Source: JBKHYJ01 sp046565505 (GTDB taxonomy: Bacteria > Acidobacteriota > Blastocatellia > UBA7656). From it: a DNA stretch of 64,000 bases. The position numbers and the translations under genes are program-made. Shown piece by piece: positions 29,701 through 38,063 of the stretch (the first letter of the stretch is position 1; each line of letters opens with the position of its first letter). The notes beneath the pieces are model-generated. The model had not been told where the DNA came from. It saw only the letters and a list, made by a program, of their open reading frames with translations, and searched no databases. The stretch is taken from the NCBI GenBank assembly GCA_046565505.1, contig JBKHYJ010000090.1, forward strand, positions 7,247 through 71,246. Reading direction: 5' to 3'.

Positions 29701-32700
29701 ATGCTTCTGGAAGCTTCTGAAGCAAGAAGCTGCGCAGCCTTGCCGCATCTACAGGCCCGCCATTCGCTCCGTCTGCCGGAACAACGTATCCCACCAGGCG
29801 CTGATCGCCTGAGTTCCCTTTCCACGCTACGACGACTGCTTGCCGCACCTCAGGATGGCTGACCAATATTGATTCGACTTCGCCTAACTCTATCCTGAAG
29901 CCTCTCACCTTTACCTGATTATCCAACCGGCCTAAAAATTCGAGCTTTCCGTCGGCTCGCCACCTGGCAAGGTCTCCTGTGCGATAAAGGCGAGCGCCAG
30001 GCTTGAAATTGAAAGGGTCCGGTATGAATTTTTCGGCCGAGAGTTCCGGCAGCTGCCAATAACCACGCGCCAGGCCATCGCCTCCGATCATCAACTCGCC
30101 CGGCACTCCAAGCGGGGCCACTTTTAGATCAATGTCTAAAACATAAAGCTGAGTGTTGGCGATAGGCTTCCCGATCGGAACAAGGCTTGTCTCTTCTTCT
30201 TCTCGAAGCTCGTAAACAGCGGACCATATAGTCGCCTCGGTCGGGCCATACAGGTTCCAAACAGAGCACGTCTGCGGTTGCAACTGCCGCGCTAGCTCCC
30301 AGGGCAGCCCCTCTCCGCCGCAAAGCAAGTTGAACCCAGGCTGAGGTGTCCATCCGGCTGCGAGCAGCAGCCGCCACGTCGCCGGAGTCGCTTGCATCGC
30401 GGTAGCCCCGCTTTCCTGCAACGTGTTAAGCAGCTTTGCTCCATCGGCTGTCGTCTCTTGAGAAGGCAGGATTACTTGAGCGCCCAGCATCAGCGGCAGA
30501 TAAAGCTCAAGACCGAAGATGTCAAACGACGGAGTAGTGACCGACAGGAAGATGTCGTCGGCGGTCAGGCCCGGCTCGCAGGCCATAGACGTTAAGAAAT
30601 TGATAACCGCGCTGTGAGCGACTCCCACGCCTTTAGGCCATCCGAGCGAACCGGACGTGTAAAGTAAGTAGGCGAGGTTAGAAGGCAGACTCGCGCTTGC
30701 GGGCCGTTCAGCAAGTTGCGCGGAAATTTCAGGCCAATCTGAATCGATAAACAGAAGCCTGGCGCCATGACCGGACAGACCTGACCTCAGCCGCTCTTGA
30801 GTAACCACAAGCGGAACGCGGGAACTTTCCAGTATCAGGTTGAGCCGTTCCAGAGGATGCGATGGATCAAGAGGAAGATAAACGCCCCCTGCCTTCAAGA
30901 TTCCGAGGATCGCCACTACAAGGTTCAAGGATCGGTCGAGATAAACACCGACGATAACCTCTGGGCCGACGCCCTGAGCGCGCAGGTAGTGCGCCAACCT
31001 GTTTGCGCATGATTCCAGCTGGCGATAAGTGAGCGATTCTCCTTCCGATATAATAGCAACCTTATCGGGCGAGCGATCTGCTTGCGCCTCTACAATCTGG
31101 TGCAGAAGCAGATGCCGGTCAAACTCAACTGCGGTTGCGTTCCATTCGGATAAAAGCTGATTGCGCTCAACCTGCGTTAATAAGTCAAGTCTGTTTATGC
31201 GCGTCTGTGGATTAGCGACGGCAGAGGTGAGAACAGATCGCAGTTGCTCCAGCATACGCAGAGCGGTCTCGCCGTCGAACAGGTCGCAGTTGTATTGGAG
31301 CGAGGCGCTGATGCCTGATTTGGTCTCGGCCATCATCAGGTTCAAATCGAAAGCAACCTGTTTTTCCGATAGAGCTAACGACGAGAGCGAGAGAGGGCCT
31401 AGACGTACCTCCGATCCGGCTTCCCCAAGCGCGAACGAAGAGAGCGATTGCTGCCCGGCACGCTGCGCTTTTTGAAGCGCGAACATCACTTGAAATAGCG
31501 GGGTGCGGCTTGGGTCTCGCACCAGATTCAGGCGCTCGGCCAGCAAAGCAAACGGATAGTTCTGATGTTCAAGGGCTTCAAGCGTTGAGCAGCGAACCCG
31601 ATCTACGAAAGCTTGAAAGGTCGGGTTGCCTGAAGCGTCATCGCGCAGCACAACCGGATTCACGAAATAACCTACCAGATTATCGAACTGCGATCGGCTG
31701 CGACCAGCGACCGGACATCCTATAGCAAGGTCCGTTTGTCCTGTGTAACGGTATAGAAGAGCCTTAAACGCTGCCACAAGCACAACGAACAGGCTGGCGC
31801 CCGATGAACGCGAAAATTTCTGGAGGGCTTCTGTCAATTCCTGACCTAGCTCTAGAGATCGCGATGACCCTCTGAAGGTTTGAACCGGCAGGCGCGGTCT
31901 ATCTGTGGGCAGATCAATAATCGCAGGCAGCGGAGAGAGCTTCTCTTTCCAGTAATTCCATAGCCGCTCTCCGTCCGAGCCAGCAAGCTGCGCTCGACTC
32001 CATACAACATAATCAGAGTAAGCCGAGACCTGTGGCGCAAGATCAGCCGCTGCGCCTGCGTTGTCCGCGAGGTAGAGCTTTGAAAGCTCATCGAACATCA
32101 CGACCAGCGACCAGAAGTCCGCCACGAGATGATGCACCGCGACAATCATGGCGTGTTCATAAGCAGATCGCCTGAACACGACCGCTCTCAACAGAGGACC
32201 CGATTCGAGATCAAATGGCCGCCACGCGTATTCGCAGAGCCGTTTCATTAAGCTCTCTTCATCCCATCTCTCCGCCTCAACGACTGTGAAATCTACTTCC
32301 ATCGAATCGTGCAGCCGCTGAATGGGATCGCCTCCGGCATCCTGGTGAAAAGTCAGCCGCAAGGCAGGGTGTCTATACACTACTGCCTGAAAGCTGCGCT
32401 TGAGCGTTGCTACGTCAAGCTCGCCTTCGATCTTCGTCGCCACGGATATGTGATAAGCGGCGCTGTCGGGCGACAATCGCTGCATGAACCATAGACCTCT
32501 TTGACCATAGGAGAGCGGAAATTCGCCGGAAGCTTTCATTTCGGGCAGCGACATCTCCTCTTCAGATGAAAGCGTTTTAGACTGCAACATATCGTCCGCA
32601 GTCTCGGCTATGGTCGCTCCATCCAGCAGGTTGGCTATAGAAATAGATATGCCGAATCGCTCCTCCACAACGTGCTGCAACTGAACGGCTGCTAGAGAGT

Positions 32701-34654
32701 CTATGCCAAGATTGACAAGGGGTCGCTGCCGGTCGAGGCTAGAGCGATGGAGTCCAAGAATTATAGCCACTTGATCGCTCAGAAATTCCACTACCTGGTG
32801 GTGACGCTCTACGAGAGCCGGGTCAGACAGACCGTCAGGTTCGGTGTTATCTGCTGTGTAGCCTGCCGATGACGTAGATGTAACGGAACTAGAAGCTATT
32901 ATCTCAAGATTGCCTTTGAGGTAGCTTGCGCGGCAAGCGTGACGTTGAATCTTACCGCTGGAAGTCTTCTGAATCGTCCCGTGCTTTATGAGCACTACAT
33001 CTTGAAGAAGGAATTCATGCTCGCGAGCCACGGCCCCGCGAATCGCCTCTATTATTGCTTCGGCATTCAGTTCTTTGTGCCGCCTGTCGACTTCCTGAAC
33101 TACAACAACCTTATCGCCGTCTTCGCCTTCTATCGAGAATGCGGCCCCACACCCGGGCCTGAGCGCCCAGTGAGTCTCCTCGACAGTTCGCTCTATGTCT
33201 TGCGGGTAGTAGTTTCGGCCGCGTACTATAATTAAGTCTTTGAGCCGACCCGTTACGAAGAGGTCGCCATCCTTCAGGAAACCGAGATCGCCTGTACGCA
33301 AGTAGCTGATAGCGGATTCTTCTCCATCCTCATTGCGAAGGCGAGCATGAAAATATTGTTCGGTCTCCTGAGGTCTGTTCCAGTAACCTTTCGCGATGTT
33401 CGGGCCTGCAACCCAAATTTCGCCAATCCTGTCAGCGGCGCACTCAGTTCGATCTTCAGGCTCAACTATGATAACGGACTGCTGCATCTGCGTATGACCG
33501 GACCCAATAAGGAGTCTCGCCTTCTGGCTATCGGATTTGGCAACGCAGTTTTCTAACAGGTACGCAGGCGACACAGGCTCAGCCCTCGGCCCGGCACCAA
33601 CGTCGCCTCCGGTGACGAACAAGGTAGCTTCAGCCAGCCCGTAGCACGGATAGAATGCCGAGCGCCGGAACCCGCACGAAGTAAATGCCCGCGCGAAGCG
33701 GTCCAGCGTTCCTGACCAGATAGGTTCGGCTCCGTTAAATGCCACCCTCCAACTCGACAGGTCAAGCCCGCTTCTTTCTTCAACCGATATCCTTCTGACG
33801 CAGAGGTCGTAGGCAAAGTTAGGACCTCCGCTCGTTGTGCCGCGATACCGACTTATCGCCTCAAGCCATCTGCGGGGTTTCTGTAAAAAAGCCATTGAAG
33901 GCATCAACACGCAGGTAGCTCCGACGTAAAGCGGTTGGAGAACTCCTCCAATTAGGCCCATGTCATGGTAAAGCGGCAACCAGCTTACGACCATTGAAGA
34001 CTCGTCCTGGTCGAAAGCCCTTCTTATCATCTCTTCGTTGGCCACTATATTGCCGTGCGTGACCATTACTCCTTTGGGTGCTGCCGTAGAACCGGAAGTG
34101 TACTGCAGAAACGCGAGCGAATCCGGCTCCAGGTTCTGCCTTTGCCAATCGTTAGCCGAATCCTCACTGATGCAATCTGTGACAATGACTTTGATCCCGT
34201 CCGAATCGGAAGACTGCGCGACCCAAGCCTGCACTATAGGCCCCAGAGATGAGGTCGTCAGCACAGCCCGTGGCCGGGCATCAAAGGCTATCGATGTAAG
34301 CCGGTTCAGCCCTTGATTTTTTCTTGGAGGATAGGCTGGAACCGCAACAACCCCGGAGTACAGACAGCCGAGGAAGGCTGCAATGAATTCAAGGCCCGGA
34401 GGGAAGAGCAACAGCGCCCTTTCGCCGGAACAGCCTGACTGCAACAACTTAGCGCCAATTGCCCGCGCCAATCTATCTAACTCGACATAGCTCATCCTTC
34501 TTGCTTCGACTTCGCCATCGGCTAGAAAGATATATGCAGCGCGGTCAGGACTATCCGTTGCGCGCGCGCGTAGAATCTCGACAATGGACGTAGCGCCTAT
34601 CGTTGAATGCCCAGAGTCCTGACTCGTTTGTGAATCCATACTACTCGTCCTCAT
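23726..34654 (-). CDS. Starter hybrid NRPS-PKS: FAAL-ACP-C-A(Gly)-PCP-KS-AT-KR-DH-ACP
   Basis: 3642 residues; first gene of the cluster. Fatty acyl-AMP ligase about 20-610 (YTSGSTAAPKG, and the FAAL-type WLPLYHDMGLIGG). ACP with GIDSLA near 650. Condensation domain with HHLVADFWS near 840. Adenylation domain from about 1168; pocket read from FDIFGLE (near 1380), QATPATW, LLCGGE and LYGPTEATIW gives D-I-L-Q-L-G-L-I-W(-K), which I recognise as a glycine code. PCP with LGGHSL near 1725. KS from 1788 (TACSTS near 1958, EAHGTGT, NIGHLD). AT with GHSIGEY near 2407 and HAFH (malonyl). KR with TGGLGGIG near 2928 and SDYCAANAF near 3086. Then, unusually, a dehydratase about 3150-3440 (HKVSGVPTVP near 3185; HPSLLD near 3353) and an ACP with LGGTSLTG near 3561. 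It loads a fatty acid, joins it to glycine and adds one malonate reduced to the enoyl stage. ATG at 34639 (AGGA 9 nt upstream) is an alternative start. Confidence 0.95.
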   Translation of the reverse strand: MRTSSMDSQTSQDSGHSTIGATSIVEILRARATDSPDRAAYIFLADGEVEARRMSYVELDRLARAIGAKLLQSGCSGERALLLFPPGLEFIAAFLGCLYSGVVAVPAYPPRKNQGLNRLTSIAFDARPRAVLTTSSLGPIVQAWVAQSSDSDGIKVIVTDCISEDSANDWQRQNLEPDSLAFLQYTSGSTAAPKGVMVTHGNIVANEEMIRRAFDQDESSMVVSWLPLYHDMGLIGGVLQPLYVGATCVLMPSMAFLQKPRRWLEAISRYRGTTSGGPNFAYDLCVRRISVEERSGLDLSSWRVAFNGAEPIWSGTLDRFARAFTSCGFRRSAFYPCYGLAEATLFVTGGDVGAGPRAEPVSPAYLLENCVAKSDSQKARLLIGSGHTQMQQSVIIVEPEDRTECAADRIGEIWVAGPNIAKGYWNRPQETEQYFHARLRNEDGEESAISYLRTGDLGFLKDGDLFVTGRLKDLIIVRGRNYYPQDIERTVEETHWALRPGCGAAFSIEGEDGDKVVVVQEVDRRHKELNAEAIIEAIRGAVAREHEFLLQDVVLIKHGTIQKTSSGKIQRHACRASYLKGNLEIIASSSVTSTSSAGYTADNTEPDGLSDPALVERHHQVVEFLSDQVAIILGLHRSSLDRQRPLVNLGIDSLAAVQLQHVVEERFGISISIANLLDGATIAETADDMLQSKTLSSEEEMSLPEMKASGEFPLSYGQRGLWFMQRLSPDSAAYHISVATKIEGELDVATLKRSFQAVVYRHPALRLTFHQDAGGDPIQRLHDSMEVDFTVVEAERWDEESLMKRLCEYAWRPFDLESGPLLRAVVFRRSAYEHAMIVAVHHLVADFWSLVVMFDELSKLYLADNAGAAADLAPQVSAYSDYVVWSRAQLAGSDGERLWNYWKEKLSPLPAIIDLPTDRPRLPVQTFRGSSRSLELGQELTEALQKFSRSSGASLFVVLVAAFKALLYRYTGQTDLAIGCPVAGRSRSQFDNLVGYFVNPVVLRDDASGNPTFQAFVDRVRCSTLEALEHQNYPFALLAERLNLVRDPSRTPLFQVMFALQKAQRAGQQSLSSFALGEAGSEVRLGPLSLSSLALSEKQVAFDLNLMMAETKSGISASLQYNCDLFDGETALRMLEQLRSVLTSAVANPQTRINRLDLLTQVERNQLLSEWNATAVEFDRHLLLHQIVEAQADRSPDKVAIISEGESLTYRQLESCANRLAHYLRAQGVGPEVIVGVYLDRSLNLVVAILGILKAGGVYLPLDPSHPLERLNLILESSRVPLVVTQERLRSGLSGHGARLLFIDSDWPEISAQLAERPASASLPSNLAYLLYTSGSLGWPKGVGVAHSAVINFLTSMACEPGLTADDIFLSVTTPSFDIFGLELYLPLMLGAQVILPSQETTADGAKLLNTLQESGATAMQATPATWRLLLAAGWTPQPGFNLLCGGEGLPWELARQLQPQTCSVWNLYGPTEATIWSAVYELREEEETSLVPIGKPIANTQLYVLDIDLKVAPLGVPGELMIGGDGLARGYWQLPELSAEKFIPDPFNFKPGARLYRTGDLARWRADGKLEFLGRLDNQVKVRGFRIELGEVESILVSHPEVRQAVVVAWKGNSGDQRLVGYVVPADGANGGPVDAARLRSFLLQKLPEAYVPSLFVTLKSLPLTPNGKVDRKALPTAELSKPSAEHVELRSDLERLVAEIWKAALQADRIGRDDNFFDLGGHSLLLAQVQKRLSDAGYEVPMLDLLRQPTVGALAEHLGQGAARSVAALEGSRRGSARRSCSATTGREIAVVGMSGRFPKAGSVDQLWSRLCEGDECISFFSDEELIALGVEPQVLEDPNYVKAGGVLEGADLFDAAFFGFHPREAEWMDPQHRIFLQCAWQALDDAGYNSANYKDRIGVFAGAGLNTYLHQAAPSFTDSSALKYQAFIGNDKDFLATRVSYKLNLKGPSINVQTACSTSLVAVHLACQSLIAGECEMALAGGVGIRTPQNQGYFYEEGGILSPDAHCRAFDKDAKGTVFGSGVGVVVLKPLARALADRDTIYAVIKGSAINNDGGVKIGYTAPSVDGQAEVIAEAMSVAGVEPESITYVEAHGTGTTLGDPIEVAALKEAFGSRTNNKQFCAIGSIKTNIGHLDTAAGIAGLIKAVCALRHRRLPPSLNFTEPNPKIDFANSPFYVNAQLKDWTGNGKPRRAGVSSFGIGGTNAHVILEEAPPAVSGSDSRPWQLLTLSAKTSSALDQTINGLVERLKAEPQTILADVCYTLQTGRRAFAYRRAVVCKDTADAGAVLESLNGERFINGFHENGKPSVAFLFPGQGSQHVNMAREVYETEAGFAAEVDACIEILKPHLGLDLRELLFVDEALAVTAGKQLEQTALAQPALFVIEYALARLWMDWGVTPSAIIGHSIGEYVAACLSGVFALEDSLRLVAARGRLMQSMPGGAMLSVQLSEAEVMPLMRAELSLAAVNGPSTVLVSGPFEAVADLEKRLAERRIVFTRLHTSHAFHSSMMDPIIEEFTKEVLGCNLRPPAIPFVSNLTGTWITNSEATDPHYWARHLRQAVRFSDGLRALLEEPDRLLLEVGPGNALSTLARQQARQAVAVSSLPHPRDKQPALASTLNAAGRLWVEGVEIDWEHFYAREKRRRVSLPAYPFEGERYWIKSGRKTGIGMRQSDLNNWFYAPAWHRSVLGPADDSEELSRHWLVIRNEESFSQRLVEQLRARGFDVTTVSAGDGFTRYNESSFSISSSSREDYNALIKDLSESGRFPNRIVHAWNVTPSEFGDRTGDLWEQARCRSFDSLLFLTQALERSKPDAPVGIAVLSSNMQKVCGEQFISTEKSLLLGPVKVIPQEHPNLSCLSLDLTLPQEASREEDELINDLIEELVASPVDQVVAYRGGERWVQSIDRIQLDAQSKVSTRLRDGGVYLITGGLGGIGLTLAEELARLVKARLVLIGRSAMPERQRWDEGASPNGSGERWTEAITKIRLLEEMGSEVLTVSADVTDAGSMEGAIRQAEERFGTISGVIHAAGIAGGGIIQLKTPDSSERVLAPKVLGTLVLQSALKDHKLDFFILCSSINSIIGGFGQSDYCAANAFCDSFAQANFHHRQNYVASINWDRWDEVGMAARPFTEPSRLPVAFNEKYAPTPEGSHPLLDACVVEGADRMVFISQFSPDTHWVLSDHKVSGVPTVPGTAYLEMARAAFAKLGPKEAVELRGVTFRAPLMVDEGQIREVVTLLDRNDNGYAFRIMSRLAANAVAQQWEEHARGEIGLSKVSGATSDGRRHEDANRILATGRKLATNGNGDFKGAQKFITTGPRWNSLSSVHIAGDEALAVLDMADSFESDLSLYVLHPSLLDIATGFIQYLVDGDYLPLVYEQLTVRAPIPRRALSHVKLRGEATEPREVITCDISICDETGAEAVRVEGFSMKRVAEGSLARPEPKATYDTESSAQKLLSRDFGAGISPKQGAEIFRRVLVSGRVPQIIVSTEEIREKIDAIASRNRSRLLDELESIGPAEDVHARPPLSSAYTEPNNDLERRMAAIWQRVLGIEQVGINDSFFELGGTSLTGIRLVSELKKEFKVDIPVVSIFEASTIAALARYLSPKADPQAVFEQVQDRAEKKKQALKGRQQMAGKKAVLSAPKDN

Positions 34655-34784
34655 TTATGCGGAGCGGCTATCGACACAGATATTGACAGCCGAGCAGGCG
34701 AGGGTCGCTAGCGTATAATGTCGGTGATTGTCTTAGGGTTTATACGACGGGTTGAGAGAGTGACTGGTAGCTCAGCTAGAATAT

Positions 34785-35396
34785 TCAGGTGGTGCTCACT
34801 GAAGCGATCAGGTCCAGATCGTCGGGAACCTTAAACCCTAGTTCTCGCTCGCAAAAATCCTTCCAGTCAGAGGTCGTCTGATTAAATATGACATCCTCAT
34901 CGTGCCACATAGACCTGGTCACTGTGTAATCTTGATGGATGAAGATTATGCTTTCATTAGTAAGGTCCTTACCGTCGGGGTCGTTATCCCTGATTCCCTT
35001 CCAGTTGATCCTACTCTCAGACCAATCGACGTACTTTCTAAGGTGTCTCAAGTAATAAGCTTTGCAATATTTCCTCGGGCCCGTAGGTGATTTCCCGCCT
35101 GTGATGGCGTCTTTGACATCTCGCAGGTAAGCCGCCACGTCAGACCGCCCGGCGGCAAGAGCTATCGAGTAAGGAGTCCGCTGATTTTTGTCCATCTTCA
35201 ATACATCGGCCCCATTCTCGACAAGCATTTTCACTAAAGTAAGGTTGCCCTTTCCAGCAGCATAGTTCAACGCCGCCCAGCCTTGTTCATCTTGCTCGTT
35301 TACATCGACATCTGATTTGAGTAGATCTCGCACAGCTTCCAGATCATCAGACTGTACGGCAGTTATTAGATCCATATTGCCCATCTTTTCCTCCAA
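34785..35396 (-). CDS. Ankyrin-repeat protein with unidentified C-terminal domain
   Basis: 203 residues, no signal peptide or membrane segment, so probably cytoplasmic. Residues about 8-95 hold three ankyrin repeats (LITAVQSDDLEAVRDLL; GWAALNYAAGKGNLTLVKML; TPYSIALAAGRSDVAAYL), a protein-binding scaffold. The C-terminal half (about 110-203) is a separate domain rich in Trp, Tyr and acidic residues (SIIFIHQDYTVTRSMWHDED; DWKDFCERELGFKVP) that I cannot assign to a family. The gene is on the same strand as both the megasynthase cluster (130 bp downstream) and the radical-SAM operon (1.9 kb upstream), so it could belong to either or neither. Such proteins sometimes act as immunity or partner proteins, but nothing here shows that. 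Confidence 0.85.
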   Translation of the reverse strand: MEEKMGNMDLITAVQSDDLEAVRDLLKSDVDVNEQDEQGWAALNYAAGKGNLTLVKMLVENGADVLKMDKNQRTPYSIALAAGRSDVAAYLRDVKDAITGGKSPTGPRKYCKAYYLRHLRKYVDWSESRINWKGIRDNDPDGKDLTNESIIFIHQDYTVTRSMWHDEDVIFNQTTSDWKDFCERELGFKVPDDLDLIASVSTT

Positions 35397-36689
35397 GTCT
35401 GAGCGTCTAAGCTACTCGCTACGCCCGTCTCTGCTCTATATAAATCATCTCTTCATGCGCGCTCGGCCGGATGGGCCAAATTCCACAATCTTATAGTTGT
35501 ATTCATTGAGCCTCGTCTGAGCGCGCAACATAATCATAGCTTTACAACATTACAAACCATTTAATTAAGAATCCGATTCTTAATTAAATGCTCCGCTCTG
35601 AGCATAGCACCGCCCGGTAAATTTAAACCCTTCAAGGAAGCGGCGCTTGCCGCGTATGAATTGGTGGGTGTCTTGCTCGATTCAGGAACAAACCCCTGTC
35701 AATACCTTCAGGCATTAACCAGGTTTGCCGCGAAAATAAGGGACGAAAAAGCGGGTACAGTTCGCCTGTTGAAGGAACGATTCTGCTGGCGGCGGAACTC
35801 GATTCTGCTTCGCCTTTAGATGACAAGCCTTGATGTCACACGTTAAGGGAATTCTTATTTGCCGAGCAATGGCAGAGAAGTGTATAATGGTCATTGACAC
35901 TACCTACTAATGGTTGTGTGAATGGCAGGGCAGACTGGACCTCGCAAGTTAGGCTGCCTTGCCGCTTTAGTTCCGAATTATCCGCTAAAGATTCAGAGAA
36001 CTTCCCATTAGGGTCGTATTCATCACAGGATGCCCCTGATCCCTAGCTTTTCAATTCTGTATAAGATTACTGAGCAAAACTTACTGAGTGATCACAACAT
36101 CAGAATCACCCAAAGAAGACGGTTGAACTTTGGTTCTGACCATCTGCAATTTGTTTAAGGAACAATGAGCTGGGGCAATCTAGATCAATATGAGCTACTC
36201 CGCGTCAACTGATCGATATTTATGCCTGTTTCATTAGTCGAACGCATTATCAATAGAATTTGCATCCTTATACTTCCCAAAACGGTTGCTTGAGCATAGT
36301 CGCTTCGTTACTGCGAGCGACTTTTTAGCAAAACATCTGAAGGTGCTTATCAAAAATCAGCGAAATATGTCCACCGATGTGAGGCAGAGGGGAGAGACCG
36401 CTTCTCATTCGTGACATACGCAGCATCTTGCCGAAAATAGAAAAACACAATGGCGGTCTCGTTGATAGAGCCTTTATCGTGTTCTAAACAGCGATTATTT
36501 CCCAGCCAGTTCTTAGGAACGCATGTTTAAGGAATTACCCTTGCTGCGTATTCATTTTCAAACCAACAACATCATTCTGGACATTTAATACATTGAAAAA
36601 TAAGTTTCTGAACTTTTTGCGTGTTAGTAAATCTGTGCAAAAAGAACGTGTAAAACTCACGGATTTCGATCAGCACTATTTGACAACTT
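35397..36689. other. Gene-free, AT-rich intergenic stretch
   Basis: About 1.3 kb with no open frame that resembles a protein on either strand. It is clearly AT-richer than the genes on both sides. It contains the 33-bp palindrome at 35558-35590, described separately, and then an IS630 remnant starts. I see no tRNA-like fold and no clear sigma-70 promoter pair. It probably includes the promoter region of the ankyrin gene at its left end. Confidence 0.6.
35558..35590. repeat. Perfect 15-bp inverted repeat with 3-nt centre
   Basis: Two arms of 15 nt (35558-35572 and 35576-35590; arm reads CATTTAATTAAGAAT) are exact inverted complements around CCG. There is no T-run after it, so it is not a standard intrinsic terminator. 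It lies about 160 bp upstream of the ankyrin gene start and could be an operator for a dimeric regulator, a hairpin in the leader RNA, or a mobile-element scar. The symmetry is seen directly; the role is unknown. Confidence 0.85.
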
Positions 36690-37108
36690 TACTCGCCAAA
36701 GGGTAACTTTCGGCTCGCTGTTTTCGCCGCGCCACCGCCCTGTTGGAACTCCATCGCGGCAAACCTTTAGATGAGGTTGCCACCACTTTATCGGTTCATC
36801 GCGTGCCAGTTGGCAACTGAGCGGATACCTACAATGAAGTCGGCTTGCAATACCTGCACGACAATCCGCGACAGCGACACCCATCAAATTACGAGACCTT
36901 CCCAGCCGATGAGGCGTTTGCATTAGCGCAGAAGTTCGAGTTCTACTACACGCCGAAATCGGCGGATTGGCAGTCGAGCCGGGTTAAAACGCGAAGTGTT
37001 AGCGATTATCAAAGAGCGCGAGGGGAAAGCCATCAAACTGATTGGCAATTTTCTTTAGAAGCAGCGATGACGAAACTCGACAAGAATTGTGAGCAAGTTC
37101 TAGCTTAG
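36690..37108 (+). pseudogene. Degraded IS630-family transposase remnant
   Basis: Translation of the + strand gives pieces of an IS630 transposase in order: an N-terminal helix-turn-helix piece (ALLELHRGKPLDEVATTL, then YNEVGLQYLHDNPR) joined directly to a C-terminal piece (NYETFPADEAFALAQKFEF, YYTPKSADW), then EVLAIIKEREGKAIKL in another frame and WQFSLEAA further on. The catalytic DDE core between the first two pieces is missing, in-frame stops interrupt the start, and the tail is frameshifted. It is a dead fragment. It separates the radical-SAM operon from the ankyrin gene, which shows that this interval has been a target of transposition. Confidence 0.75.
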
Positions 37109-37331
37109 AATGAAAACCTGAACAAACTTAGTTTACAATGTATTTAAGAGCGTAATGACTGTAACATTACATCTCTCTTATAGTCAAGGGCAAAACGCTC
37201 TAACCGTTGCTGCCCGTAAATCGGGAATTGCAAGAAGTTATCCTGAATCGGCTATCATCTTATGTTTTCAATTTCCGATTTAAGATCAGATAAAAACAAC
37301 TCGCCGACTCAACAATTGTCTTATGGACCAT

Positions 37332-38063
37332 TCAAGCATGTTCGTATGGGGTTCGCGAGCCGCCGCATTCTGCCTGCTCCGCAAGCAACTTGAGGAGCGA
37401 GCTAACTGAACAATTAGGATGCATCTCCCTAGCGCGCGCAACAAAGCCCGTCATGTTGGCTACGGCAAAGCTGATTCCACTCAGATTGCGCTCACAAGGA
37501 ACGCCCGGAATATCTCTGGGATAGGGAGAAGCTACAAAGACGGGAGCGCCTTGAATGTACTTTGTGCGATAGCTGTCCCGAGGACACAGCGAATCGGCTT
37601 CTACTCCTATTACAGAAGGCAAGCTTCCTGGAAGCAGCATTTGACCTGAAACATTATGTGCAGCGACAATTGCAATATTCTTTTCGGTCGCTAGATTTAC
37701 AATGCGTTGCAGATATTCGCCATGAGCCTGCCTGGCCGTTCCCAGACTCAGATTAATTACTGTCATGTCGTGCTCGATTGCCCATACAAGAGCCTCTATT
37801 AGCATCTCAATGTTGGCCGTTAAGCTGCGGTTAAAGACTTTGACCGCAAAGATCATTGAGTCAGGTGACTTCTCTCGTATTGCCCCGGCGACGGCTGTTC
37901 CATGCCCGTTAAAGTCAAGGTAGTCTTCAGCCTGGCTCGACTTTATACAAATTCCGCCCGCGACACCTGCCACGTGAGGGTGCGAAGGATTGATCCCGCT
38001 ATCGACTACTGCGACTTTTACGCCGCGACCCGTATGTTCGCTGAATGGCATAGACATATTCAC
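37332..38063 (-). CDS. Small intracellular subtilisin-like protease (QhpE-like)
   Basis: 243 residues, S8 family. Catalytic Asp21 is in VAVVDSGINPSHPHV, His54 in DFNGHGTAVAG, Ser198 in GISFAVANMTG, and N137 (VAAHNVSG) is the likely oxyanion Asn, so the triad is complete. There is no signal peptide or pro-domain: the catalytic Asp is only 21 residues from the start, so it should act in the cytoplasm on a specific substrate. This size and layout match QhpE, the subtilisin that trims the leader of the cross-linked QhpC subunit in quinohemoprotein amine dehydrogenase assembly. It is the last of five overlapping genes (start overlaps the ABC transporter stop by 4 bp), which suggests that it removes the leader of the peptide modified by the operon. 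Confidence 0.9.
   Translation of the reverse strand: MNMSMPFSEHTGRGVKVAVVDSGINPSHPHVAGVAGGICIKSSQAEDYLDFNGHGTAVAGAIREKSPDSMIFAVKVFNRSLTANIEMLIEALVWAIEHDMTVINLSLGTARQAHGEYLQRIVNLATEKNIAIVAAHNVSGQMLLPGSLPSVIGVEADSLCPRDSYRTKYIQGAPVFVASPYPRDIPGVPCERNLSGISFAVANMTGFVARAREMHPNCSVSSLLKLLAEQAECGGSRTPYEHA

Noticed and set aside
1..34654. Thioesterase, phosphopantetheinyl transferase, MbtH or exporter of the megasynthase cluster
   Set aside because: Looked for and not found in the window; they may lie beyond the left edge.
34683..34719. TTGACA and TATAAT on the + strand upstream of the starter NRPS-PKS gene
   Set aside because: The two boxes are 25 bp apart, too far for a sigma-70 promoter, and they point away from the cluster.
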